Below, one piece after another: positions 47,076 through 59,164 of a DNA stretch of 64,000 nucleotides. This stretch comes from Amoebidium appalachense. Lineage: Eukaryota > Ichthyosporea. Made by a program: the position numbers and the translations under genes. The DNA lies in contig CAVNZM010000015.1 in NCBI GenBank assembly GCA_963693365.1, positions 3,224,001 through 3,288,000 on the forward strand. The letters run 5' to 3'. The notes under the pieces are model-generated. The model ran no database searches. It saw nothing but the letters and a program-made list of their open reading frames with translations, and was not told where the DNA came from. Each line of letters starts with the position of its first letter. Positions within the stretch are counted from its first letter, which is position 1.

Positions 47076-47892
47076 ACACTCCTTCTCTACCACGCAAATG
47101 TGTGAGATTGCCCCTTGAACAGCCGAGTGTCGCTTGTGCTAGGTACATTATCCCCTTCCCCCCTCCCTCCCTCTCCCCCCCCCCTCCCCCAGTTCACACC
47201 GCCCTCCCCTCCTCCCCTCTCACCCCCCCTTCCCCCCCCCCCCCCCCCCCTTCCCCCCCCCCCCCCCGCCAACCCCCACCCCCCACCCCATCCCCTCCCA
47301 CCCCCTCCCCACATGCATATGTGCACGTCTCCCACATTCCCCAGGGAGAAGTCCACCCTGGGGGGAAGGGAGTCGCGGCTTGAATTGCACAAACTGGCTA
47401 CCGTTTAAGAACCTGACGACGATTTTACACCCAAACACCGTTTGTAGTTACCCAACACCATGTTTAATAAATAATACAGGCAAGTGTCACTGCGTATCGT
47501 TTGACGCAGATAAAAACCCTTTTCGACACCCCGGCGATCCATGTTTTGGTTGCTCACATGATCTGACATTGTTTCCCTTTCATATTGCCTTTGATCAAAG
47601 CTCTTTGGGATCACACAGTTATCACGCCTCTCTAAGGGTTTCTAGGATTTTGTGTATTGAAACTCATAACAATCATGCACGTTCAGCAGCGGTTAACCCC
47701 TTCACCCCCCCCCCCCCCCCCCCAACCCCCCCCCCCCCTCTCCCCCCCCCCCCCCCCCCCCCCCCCACACACACACACAAACACACACCCAGCCCCCCAA
47801 CAAATTAGGTAACCCTCCCCGAAGTGTGGCAACATGTAAACATAAAATGTTATTACAAGGGTCTTTCTCTGGCATGCAACCCTCTTCCCCCC

Positions 47893-47960
<68 letters not shown>

Positions 47961-48626
47961 TACACACACACACAAACTCTCCCCCCTCCCCGCAAATAAT
48001 TCAAGCCACTTTCTTTCTCTGCTTCACAAATTCCTCCCGGCTGGACCCCCGTCATTGACCCCCCCCCCCCCCCCCCCACCCCACCCCACCACCACCACCA
48101 CCACCACCACCACCACACACACACAAAAAAAAAAAAAGAAAAGAAAAAAAAACTTGGAATAAGAAACAAACCTCCGTTTCCAATATAGTGTATTACATGT
48201 GGTGGTTAATGTGGGACTGCAAGACTGACCGGGAGTGAATTATTTTTTGTTGTTTTTCTTCTCTTTTTTTCTTTCTTTTTTTTTTTTTTTTTTTTTTTTT
48301 TTTGTTTTTGAGGGGTGGGGAGGGGGGGGGAGGGGTTTGGGCGGGGAGGGGGGGGGGGGGGGGGGGGGAGGATGGGGGGGAGGAAGGTGGGGAGGAGGAG
48401 GAGGGGGAGGGAAGAAAGGTGGGGTAAAGGCGGGGAGGAAGGGGAGGGGGGGGGGGGGGGGGGGGGGATGGTTCACAGTATTTGGGTATGAGCTGCATGT
48501 ACATCGATTTGGTGTTCTCTCAAGCGACGTGCATATGATTTCTTTGTTCAATATACTGGCAGATGACGTGGGGCAAAAAAAAAAAAAAAGCGCAATTCTA
48601 CATGTGCGCTTGTGTATTTCCGTTGT

Positions 48627-48631
<5 letters not shown>

Positions 48632-48701
<70 letters not shown>
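48632..48701. repeat. (AC)n microsatellite
   Basis: Pure AC run of about 70 bp, intergenic. Confidence 0.95.
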
Positions 48702-48703
<2 letters not shown>

Positions 48704-49210
48704 GTCACCAATTAGGCAGTACATCAGGTAAAGGCAGGTAAAACGAATGGGTAGTGTCAAACACTCATGGTGATGGGTAGAGCCTCGAGTGGGTGACGGA
48801 GGGGGGAGGGGGGGCCGGGGGGGGGGGAGGGGGGATTGATAGAAGGGCCCCTGGGGAGAAACTAGATTTTGCGAATGTGGGGCAGGACGACGGCGGCAGG
48901 CGGGTCCGAGGAGAGGAGGGGCGGAGGAGGAGGAAAAGGGGGGGGCGGAGGGGTATGAGAAACGGGTTTTGTAATATTGAATATAAATTTTAGTAATAGT
49001 CCAGTCGTTTACAAGTTGGGGTGGTCGGGGAGACTGAGTCAAGGACAAAAGCAGACAGGAGGAGGGGTACATGAAAAGAGGAGCCAGGTATCACTGATGC
49101 GGAGTATTGGGGGGGGGGGAGGGGGGGGGGGGGGGGGGGGGGAAGGGAGTGAGGGTCGAGGGGTGGGGCGGGGTGGGGCCGGGAGGGGGGGGGGGGGGCG
49201 GGGAGAGGGG

Positions 49211-49245
<35 letters not shown>

Positions 49246-49465
49246 GGGGGGAGGGGGAGGGGTGGAGACGGAAGGCGGGGAAGGGAGGGAGAGAGAGAGA
49301 GAGAAGGCGGGGGGCGCCCGGGGGGGGGGGGAGGGGGGGGGGGGGGGTCAACTCGGGCTACAGTTGCTTTTACTCGGTAGCAAGAAATGAAGGAGTATGA
49401 TCAGGAGAAGTGGAGTATATGATGCACTGAAGTAACAGATGTAATCACATCCCGATGCAACTGTA

Positions 49466-49522
49466 AGGGTCTAACCACATCGGCAGAGTCAACTTGCAAA
49501 AAGCGGAATTAATCTGCAAAAC
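49466..49522 (+). repeat. Single arm related to the 56213-56489 foldback
   Basis: GGGTCTAACCACATCGGCAG, AGTCAACTTGC and GCGGAATTAATCTGC match the left arm at 56225-56275 in order. No opposing arm was seen nearby. Confidence 0.75.
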
Positions 49523-49676
49523 CTCTTAGCGTCTTAAAAATGATATATAAAAAAAGAAAATACCCGAAGGTTGGATTATAATGGATTAAGTTACGGCAGC
49601 CTCTTCTGCTGACCCAGTCTTGGGCCCATGGTTGGATGGTGGTGTTGGTTGTGAAAGAGAAAGAGGGGGAGGGGAT

Positions 49677-49716
<40 letters not shown>

Positions 49717-50163
49717 AATAGACCGGTCGGAGAGGTAGCGCATATATGGCAGCATATATGAGAAGTACTACGTCAGGAGGGCGACCCACAGCACCCTTAA
49801 ACTTTTGAAGTTCAACAGGTTGGTCTGTTGGTCCCCTCCCCCCTCCCCCCCCCCCCCCCCCCCCCCCCCTCCCCCCAACACCACCACCCCCACTCCCCAC
49901 CCCCCTCCTGAGGGCGGAGATGGGGATGGGGGGGGGGGGGGGGGGGGGAGGGGGGCAATATAGTGCAGGCAGTGCGTGGGTCGCCGTGCTCTGCATGACG
50001 CCCTGTTGCTGGGCCGCATGTCAGCTGCCTAAGCGTTGGAAGGCTATGCGTGCGCATGGCAATACACATGCATGCAGTATGTAAAACATGGATCCCAAGG
50101 CATATAAAACCAAATGTGACACACACATACGCACACACATACACACAGACACACACACGTGCA

Positions 50164-50234
<71 letters not shown>

Positions 50235-50584
50235 ACACACACACACTCATTTTGACCTTTTTTGTCTGGTAACGAAGCAAAAGCATCCGTTTGAGTTTGA
50301 CGACCTTCGAGCCAAATCGAAAGATAGGTATTATATCTGCCCTCCCCCTGCCACCGCAGGGTTATTTATATTTCTATTTTATCACCAGCCCTGAGCCCCT
50401 AGAATCTTATTGTCTTTTATATAGGTGAAATATCTTGATCCTGAATGACCCCTGTATGTGTGTGTGTTTGTTTGGGGGGGGGGGGGGGGGGGGGGGGACT
50501 CCGGTAGATTGTGCTCAATATTATCCAAAAAATACGAGGTACAACACCCTTAAAATTGAGAACACAATGCACACGGGACTGATT

Positions 50585-50642
50585 AAAGCACGCATAAATA
50601 ATATGCATTATAAGCAGAGCCCATCTTCAGGTGGGGAGTAAA

Positions 50643-50690
<48 letters not shown>

Positions 50691-50775
50691 AATTTTATGC
50701 AGTAGAGGGTTGGAAATATTGAGGAGGAGACACTCGGCAAGAGTTAAAACACAAGACATCACAAAAACAATATAC
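50585..50775 (-). repeat. Dispersed repeat family A, inverted copy
   Basis: On the reverse strand it reads TGTGATGTCTTGTGTTTT, TATTTCCAACCCTCTA, a poly(C) of about 47 bp, then GATGGGCTCTGCTTATAATG. That combines landmarks of 5470-5690 and 5714-5852. Confidence 0.65.
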
Positions 50776-50876
50776 AAAAAACAAATAAAACAAAAAGAGA
50801 GGGGAGGGAGGCCGAGAAGGAGAGCGGGGGGGGGGGGGGGGGGGAGGGTGAGGGGGGGGGGGAGGGGGGGGGGGGG

Positions 50877-50878
<2 letters not shown>

Positions 50879-50954
<76 letters not shown>
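50879..50954. repeat. (AG)n microsatellite
   Basis: Pure AG run of about 75 bp, preceded by poly(G). Confidence 0.95.
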
Positions 50955-50956
<2 letters not shown>

Positions 50957-51390
50957 AAAGGCAACCGAAACATCACCGAAAAGGGCAAAGTGCATGAGGC
51001 CCGGACGAACACTGTTCGTGTAGACAAGGATTTATGCTCAACATCCACACACAAGCACAGGTTGGAAAGTTCATTCGATTGATCTTTTTCAACTATAAAG
51101 TCCCGGAGAGTATCCTTTTTCCCATCACAGCCTCCTATGTTCTCCTACACACGAGCTCTTATATAGTAGAAAGCTTACAGCTCCAAGAACTATATTTATA
51201 CAAGTCTGCGATACTGAATGCTAAAACAAAAGGTCGAGGAAAAAAAAGTATATACATGGCTAGCTCCCAATCATATTTACATAGTCACAGGCTCGTGCAG
51301 TGGGTTAGGCCCAGGCAAAGCCTTGCCCGACCCATGTCCCCCACCAAACGTTCCTACCGCACCTGCCAAATTAGGAATCTCATTCCCCAT

Positions 51391-54300
51391 CTACCCGCCG
51401 CCCCCTATCGTCGCCGAGACACCGACAGCAAGGGAAGCCGCAAACGAACGAGGATATTCGGTTTCGTTTGTGCTTTCCGTTTCCCTCATAACCTCCTCAA
51501 TGGCGTGCCCAGAGAGATGCGGGAATTTCGCCCGCAAAGGCCGGAAAACTTGTATCTCGTACAGGTTTTCCACCGCCTGCTGCGTTTGGAATTTGGGATG
51601 TAGAACCCAAGTGCGATCACTCTCCGGCTTATAACAATAATAATAATGATATTCAGAAGTGTCCTCGCGATCTTTCCAGACGCGTGCAGCAGACAGCCGC
51701 TGCATGAACGCGTCGACAAGACCCTTTTTCTCAGGTGCCCCCGAAACGATGAATTCCGCTATGTCCTTCTTCAGCATGCCGTTACCGTTTGCCTGTTCTG
51801 CCGCCTTGACCACCAGTGATGAAAACAGCGCCGATGTGGGACCGACCAAGGGGATTTTCTGCTCCTGGATGAAGCGTATCGCCTCCTGGACGTCTTCGCC
51901 TAGGAGCTCCCGTGCTTGGCCCTGTGTAAGCCAAGGATAGCGGAATCCTAGCGCCCAGCGCCAATACTCGACGTAGAGCCGCTGAAAAACGTTCGCTGAA
52001 TCCACATCTGGAGAAATATCGACCAGGTTGTCCTGCCCGATAGCCGTCGCCGACGTCGACGCCTCCTTACCGAGTTACTCGTAAAGCTCGTTCGGGCTCT
52101 GCTGTGTGGTTGCTGTTGTTGTGCTGTTAGCATCCACGGTCAACGTGTGGTGCAAAAGCGTCTGTGCAGTAGTCTTCCCTGCCTTCTGTTTGTCATCTTT
52201 GGAACTTGAAGCCGCAACGAGAGCGCCGGTGTCTGCCATCGTTTGAATGAACCGCTGAACTGTGGTGGATGTTCTTCCAGTGGCTTTCACCAGATCCTCC
52301 CTGCACGTCCGCCATGTAACAACACCCCCTGCGGTGGAGCAAATTTCCCATAGCGCGTCACAAAACGCCTCGCGCTCAATGGCTGCCGTTAGCACCTTGT
52401 TCCCCTTAAGCCAATGCCCAGGCTCCTTAAGGGCACCCACACTTAAACTCGGCAGTGCTGCATCCTGGGTTTGTCGGGACTCCGAGGAAGTCGAAGTCAC
52501 CTGAGTGGAAGGGGACATGGAAATTTTGTCCTTGGTGGAAGAAGTGGACATAGCCGGAGACGATGTTGGTTGGGGCACAGGGCTGGGCCGCTGTTTGCCC
52601 CCTGCTACCAACTTGGCTATGCTCTCACTCTCCCTGCGAGGGCTTGCCGTAGCTATAGGCAATGCCGACTTCGAAGCATCCGAAGTGCTGGCCCGTACGT
52701 TTTCGCTCCTTTGCGTCCCCAAGGCTCCCGCTGAGTCCACCACAGCCGCCGAACGATCACAAACAGCTTGTTCCACCATGTGGTTGTTATGCTTGGTGTT
52801 GGCGGGCGTGGGGGTAATTAGGTTGCTTGAGGGCGTAATAGTGACTGGCCGGTCGTCGCAGAAATGAACGTTACAATGCGAACCGCTCGAGTCCGTTTCA
52901 ATCCTCGATACCAGGTCGGGAACAAGCGAGGAAATAAACGACTTGAAAGTTGTGAAACCGTATTTTCGCTCCGAGAAAGACGGATCCAACCGTGTCAACT
53001 GGGGCTTGAGTTGAGCCATTGAAATGGAAGTGTCGCTGTAGTTGCGCAAAAACCGCTCAATCAGCATTCGCGCCTCCTTGTGCGGATGCGAGCTCGGCAA
53101 GCGCTCCGCGGCTACTGCCCCACTGCTGGCATTGGCAGTTGATGTTACCGTCTGCTGGACACTTATCGTTTGTACTTTCGGGCTGGTTGGCGTTTTCGTC
53201 GACAATGGTGATGAGGAGGAAGAAGACCCGAGAGTTGGACGTGAGGATGCAGCCTCGACGGGGCTTGCGGGTGCCACAGCGGGGCATCCACCGGTGGGTT
53301 CAGTTGATGTTACTGACTGCTGAACACTTGGAAGCGGTTGTATTTTCGGGCTGGTTGGCGCTTTTGTAAACGATGGGGAGGGGGCCGATGCGGGGGTTGG
53401 ATGTGAGGATGCAGCCTCGGCGGGGCTTGCGGGTGCAACCGTGGGATATCCACCGTGGCCGGTGGGCTCAGTTGATGTTATCAACTGCTGAATACTTGGA
53501 AGCGGTCGTATTTTTGGGCTGGTCGGCATTTTTGTAGACAATGATGGTGAGGATGAGGATGCTGGACTTGGACATGAGGATACAACCTCGGCGGAGCTTG
53601 CCGGTGTCGTCACCGTGGGGTTTCCACCGGTGGGTTCAGCTGTCGCCGGTTGGGAGGAAAGGGCTAAGAGTTCGTCCAAAGACTTGAACTGACTCGTGTT
53701 TGCTTTCACCAACCGTCCGACCGCCTTCTCAAACCCAACCACCACCACATCTTTGCAACGCGCACGAACCTTCTGTATGAGCGGAATGAAGTCGGTGTCT
53801 CCTGAACCAATGACAATGGTGCCTATCTCCGGGCGTAATTCCAATAACTCCATGACGTCAACTGCAAGACGGACATCGCTACCGTTCTTGCCCTGTAAGG
53901 AAGTTTTGGGCAAATAGACAAACTCAAAACCCTGTGGAACGGGCTGTGTGAGCTCTGAGTTCAACAGCAAAAACTAAAGCAAATCGGGCATACATACAAT
54001 GAAAACGACTCTCCGGATCCAGGAAAAACACCCATATACAAGGGCATGCGTTCACTAAGCACCAAACCCCAAATGGACTTCACATCGTTCAGAACTCAAT
54101 AGCAAAAATAAAATTGCCAAGTCCATCAACAGGCACACTGCTCACCCCATTTGACATTGCCCGGGAAAAAAGTGAAAAAGGCAAAAAGTAACCGGTACAT
54201 AGCCGTCTCCTGGCTTTCACAACTTCCCGGATGATACACATGGTCAACAGCTAGGGAGCGAGAGAGGCGATGGGAAGATATCTCGTAAACACACACCTCA

Positions 54301-54473
54301 TCGAGTAATGACTGCTGGTATTCTTGGCACCGAGGCACCATCCAGTCAGCGTAAGCACGGCGCAGAACCACGTTCCCCTTAGTGGACACGAAGTCTACGA
54401 TGGGCTCTATTTGGAGCGGCCCGTTGCCATATGCGAGGTTCTCAAAGTCGAGAAACACTGCTACGGACCCCAT
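51391..54473 (-). CDS. NYN ribonuclease-like protein with LOTUS (OST-HTH) domain; in-frame TAA at 52077-52075
   Basis: Likely RNA-directed protein. Exon 1 is 54473-54297 (59 codons, VFLDFENL start of the NYN/PIN fold). Intron 54296-53974 is phase 0, with GAG|GTGTGT and CTTTAG. The second exon, from 53973, stays open for 632 codons. NYN continues with GKNGSDVRLAVD and IGSGDTDF, supplying the conserved acidic residues, to about residue 160. Three Ser/Thr/Pro-rich repeats of about 57 residues follow, with (T/K)xPTSPK and VTSTEPTG. Next is a LOTUS domain near 358-425 (LIERFLRN, ISMAQLKPQLTRLDPSF, YGFTTFKSF), then a helical segment near EAFCDALWEI. A TAA interrupts, after which the same frame is open for 227 codons to TAG. 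A phase-0 intron 52137-51982 (ACC|GTGGAT, TTTTTCAG) would remove the TAA. Resembles bacterial LabA/NYN-OST-HTH and animal MARF1 in domain set, not order. NYN and LOTUS calls are firm; C-terminal structure is not. Confidence 0.8.
53130..53640 (-). repeat. Coding triplicate repeat in the NYN-LOTUS linker
   Basis: Three direct units of about 170 bp each encode a segment of the type TVxPASxAExxSSxPxxxS, then TKxPTSPK and QQxxTSTEPTG. All keep the frame. Confidence 0.9.
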
Positions 54474-55300
54474 TCTTCGCTGATAATAAGATGGTTGCAA
54501 TTGGTACTTTGCACGGTTTGTAATGTGGTTGAATGTGGGGCTGACAGCGAATTGTTGATGTTTTGGGGGCTGTTAATGTGCAGAAGAATCATGTATTATG
54601 TGCGTTAATGGGTTAGACCAATTTCTATACTGACAACCTGCCGCGTTACCTGCGCCACCAATTAGCAGTGGTTGCTAGATCTGCGTGTATATACGCTTTT
54701 ACCATAATAATGCATGTGGTGTTTTCTTGTAACAAACTAGCCTGCAGGCGCCGGGATGTTGTGTTTGTTTTTGTTGTGTCCTTGTGTCAAGTGGGCACAC
54801 CCGCTCCATTCCGCTTGATTACGGTGGTTGCCGTGAGAACTTACGTACAGATGGGGAGATCTAGACGACCCCGCTGGTAATAAATTTTGCTCTTCATGAA
54901 CACTCAAATTAAAATGTAGCCCTGCTTTTAATTTAAGTTGAAGATGGTGATGTGATTGTTTGGTAATAAACCGCTCTAATATATTTCACTTATAATTATA
55001 ATAGTAGGCTCTTGCATATTGCACTGCATATGTAATTGTGAACGTTAACGTTTCGGCAATCGAGTTTTCTAATCTAATTCTTAGATCAGATCTAAATTTA
55101 CTGGCACTGAATACTGATAGGCCCGGATAGTGAGCTTTAGACCAATAGCCTGGCTCTAAAGCTGCTGCTGTAAAGATTAGCCAATCGTGTCATAGATTGA
55201 ACGTTCAAATATGGGTAAACCCTATCCCACAAATCATTTGGCCATATCGAACGGATTCCAACCCTGTGGAATGCACCGAGTCTCTTGAACAAAGGTTTGG
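54474..55300. other. Upstream region of NYN-LOTUS gene, no other gene seen
   Basis: Unique sequence, AT-richer than elsewhere, containing the promoter of the minus-strand gene. No TATA or other motif can be assigned firmly. Confidence 0.5.
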
Positions 55301-55334
55301 TTGAAGAGCGTGTGTATGGGTGTGAGAGGGAGAG

Positions 55335-55800
<466 letters not shown>

Positions 55801-56039
55801 TGTCACTGTGTGCATCTGGTACCGTGAGTGTGCCTTTATCTAGCTAGTCTCTAGCTCTGCCTCTCTGTCTCTTGGCTTTGCCCGTGCACACATGTCTGTG
55901 CGTCTCCGGTAACATGTGTGTGTTTGTGTGTGAATATGTATCAGTAAGGGTAATGCTTTGTGTGCCAGTTGGCGGTGCATGCGTGCATCGGATTGACTTA
56001 TGCGCCACGGGGAGGAAGAATGAGAGGGAGGAAGGGGGG

Positions 56040-56064
56040 GGGGAGGGGGAGGGGGGTTAGCTGT

Positions 56065-56129
<65 letters not shown>

Positions 56130-56139
56130 GGAGGGGGGG

Positions 56140-56175
<36 letters not shown>
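56040..56175. repeat. Long poly(G) compound tract
   Basis: Almost pure G for over 100 bp (from about 56067) with a few A interruptions. Confidence 0.95.
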
Positions 56176-56176
<1 letters not shown>

Positions 56177-56212
56177 TTCTTGTAATTTGTAGCCTCACAT
56201 GTTAATCGAGGG

Positions 56213-56489
56213 TTTAACTTCGGAGGGCCCAACCATATCGGCTGAGTCAACTTGCTCCGAGCAGAATTATTCTGCATAAAGCAGAGTTATTCTGCAAAAG
56301 GCAGAACCATTCTGCTAAAAGAAGAAAGCAGAATTATTCTGCAAAAGCAGAATCAATCTGCTAAAAGCAGAATCATGCTGCAAACAGCAGAATTATTCTG
56401 CAAAGAGCAGAGAATCTGCTAAAAGCAGATTTATTCTGCTAAAAGCAGATTGACTCTGCCGATGTGGTTGGGCTCTCTTCGGGTGTTAA
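56213..56489. repeat. Foldback/MITE-like element filled with GCAGAATTATTCTGC repeats
   Basis: Left arm 56213-56270 and right arm 56430-56489 are inverted copies. Left reads CCCAACCATATCGGCTGAGT; the reverse complement of the right reads CCCAACCACATCGGCAGAGT; flanks match too, at about 80%. Between them lie about ten copies of GCAGAATTATTCTGC or variants, each itself near-palindromic, separated by AAAA-type spacers. Confidence 0.85.
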
Positions 56490-56620
56490 GCGGCTCCTTA
56501 ATTAAGTTTAAATCTACGGCGTACGAAGCTTTGGGATCCGGGTTAGCTTATGCCGATTACTCATACATTAATCGGATACGTATGTGGTCATGCTCTTCAA
56601 TATCAGGACAGTCGGAGGAG

Positions 56621-56667
<47 letters not shown>

Positions 56668-57336
56668 TTCCAGGGGGGTGTCTTTTTTTTGGGTGGATTA
56701 GGTGTGTGTGCGTGTGGGGGGAGTGTAGAGGAAGGTTTGCATTTGGGGATAGGGGGTTAGATAATACTGTGTCTGTGGCCCGGTATGTGTCGTGTGTGGT
56801 ATGTATTTGCGCGTACCGTAACACTGTGTGTGTGTATATGTGTGTGTGTATGTTTGTGCATGTGTGTGTGCGTGTGCGTGTGTATGTGCGCCCATTTGCG
56901 CCATGTTTCGTGCGTCTGTGCGTGACACTAGTGTGCATGTGTGTGTTGTGCGCGCTACAAAACCAAAAACCAACCCCGATTGTGGGCCAACGTAAATAAA
57001 TCCAAAAAAAACTCAATTCAAAACCCAAGATAAATCAACTTATCGAGTCAACGAAGAAAAAACCGTGAGAACAAAAAAAAAAAAAAAAAGGGGGGGGGGG
57101 GGGGGGGGGGGGGGGAGGGGGGCAAGCACACACTAACCGTACGATTTTGGGCCCTATCAGAGTCCTGACGCGTTCTTTAAATATTACACACTGCCTAATT
57201 AAACTTGACCATGCGCATCGGTCTGCCCATACTCTGGCCAGTGTACAAGGCGTCATGCAGTGCACGGCAGCCCTCGTGTTGTATTCCCCCCCCCCCCCCA
57301 AACACACACATGTGCACACACACACAAACACAAACA

Positions 57337-57373
<37 letters not shown>

Positions 57374-58095
57374 ACACACACACACGTGCGCACGCACGCA
57401 TACACACACACGCCCACGCATACACACACACGCGCCCGCACACACACGCACACACACACACACACACACACACCCCTCTCTTAGTACCCCCCTAATGAGC
57501 TCTACTAATATACCCCCCCCCCCCCCCCCCCCCCACACCACCAAATACACATACAAGCCCTGCCTTGTTTCCCCCCCCCCCCCCCACTCCCCCCTCTCCC
57601 CCGCTTCGGAGCTCCCCCCAACACTTCGCATGGCTCCAGCCCAGAAAATGGTCCCATTTGGACATGGGGTGAGGGGGGACTCCGGCCGGGAGAGGGGAGG
57701 GAGGGTGGGTGGGTGGGGGGGGGGGAGTGAGAGGGGGAGGGGGGGTAAATAAGCCTTATGAAACCCACATGTCAGAAGAACCCTTAATGATCATCCCTAC
57801 AACGAATTTACCTGTAGTTTTGAAAGTGAGTGACCCCTGTAAGCTCCCCTCTGACCAAGGTGGGCTGCCCACCCATGCATTATGTTTGTGAAATTGCCCT
57901 TTTAAAGGTGGGTTTAGTATTGATGACGAATTGTTCTTTGTGTGCGCCTTGCAAAAACTACACATGTAATTACGACGGATAACCGTAATTCTAACCCCCC
58001 CCCCCTTCCCCCCCCCCCCCCCCCCCTGGTCCATCCCGCCTCCTACACACACACAAAAAAAAATTGGGGGGAGTTGGGAGGATGGTGGTGGTGGT

Positions 58096-58136
<41 letters not shown>

Positions 58137-58559
58137 GGGGAGAGAGAGAGCATAATGAATTCTTTACTACAGATGTCAAGATGGTATTATGCCAATGTAC
58201 CTGTACTTAATCTTACGACATACAGCATGCCTTTGATTCAATGCAGGTTGGATTTTTGAACAAACCAAAAATCAGCTACCAGGTAAGGCACTACTTCCAT
58301 CAAGGAAAATAAAAAAGGTGATATTACTGAGGTAAACCTCAGATGCAAGCCGCGACATCATCCCCCCCCCTTCCCCCCCCCCCCCCCCCCTCCCTCTTTC
58401 CCCGCGGCTCCACCTCCCCTCCGTGCTCCTCCCCCCTCCCCGTTTTCCCCGCGGCTTCCTTCTCCCCCCCGTGCTCCTCTCCCCTATGACACTGAAATTA
58501 TCGACGGTTAGTAACGGAGTTCTGGATGGAACAGCTTCGAATCACGTTTACTAAATATC

Positions 58560-59070
58560 AACGGTGAATCAAGGATGGGACTAACTTACTAGGCCTTACA
58601 AACGTTGTTCAAAGTTGTTCATCAATTGCAGGCCACAGAGATTTGTTAAAGTTTAGGAGCATACACGTTTGTTTTGGATTATAATTTATAGCCATGACTG
58701 TGCCTAAGTCTTATGACATGCCTTCAAATGCATGTATGGCTAAGCTTGTGTAATATGGGTATCCTGAGATGTATGTACACAATATGTAAAATGCGAGATA
58801 GTTTCGGCCATCGGAAAGTGTGTGTCTGGTTCGACTACTTATTACATTTTTCTTGTCTAGAATCTATGTTATATTGTAATACTACGTAGTGGCGTATGAT
58901 GATACGCGTCGCATTGATTGGCATACAACGGACCGCCACTGCATGATAACTTTTTTTGCGTTCATGTTGAGTAAAGGGGGCAAGGCAATCGGTAGAGAGT
59001 GAATAAAAGTGGTTTGTTTTTTGTGGATTTTTTTGGCCCTCCTCCCTCCCTCCCCCTCCACCCCTCCTGC

Positions 59071-59164
<94 letters not shown>

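Larger units (their letters stand above)
45500..49460 (+). repeat. Old duplicated segment, copy 1 (pair with about 58560-62830)
   Basis: Collinear blocks shared with copy 2 include CACAGATTTGTTGAAGTT, GCATGTATGGCTAAG, CAACGGACCRCCA, GCTTTTCTATCTCTATTGA, CGCTTGTGCTAGRTA, TTGGTTGC with CATATGAT, AGGTAACC, ACTCGGTAGCAAGAAA and ATCCCGATGC. Spacing is conserved except where homopolymers or microsatellites differ. Identity is about 60-75% by eye in matched blocks. Confidence 0.75.
45421..51390. other. Intergenic region between cyclin and NYN-LOTUS genes
   Basis: Most of it (about 45500-49460) is copy 1 of the old duplicated segment. It also has the single foldback arm at 49466-49522, poly(G) at 49679-49714 and about 50643-50689, AC at 50165-50228, a family A copy (50585-50775) and an AG run (50879-50954). 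No gene recognised. Confidence 0.6.

Noticed and set aside
51034-51603. 189-codon plus-strand open frame overlapping the end of the NYN-LOTUS gene
   Set aside because: It is antisense to the supported coding region and has no domain.
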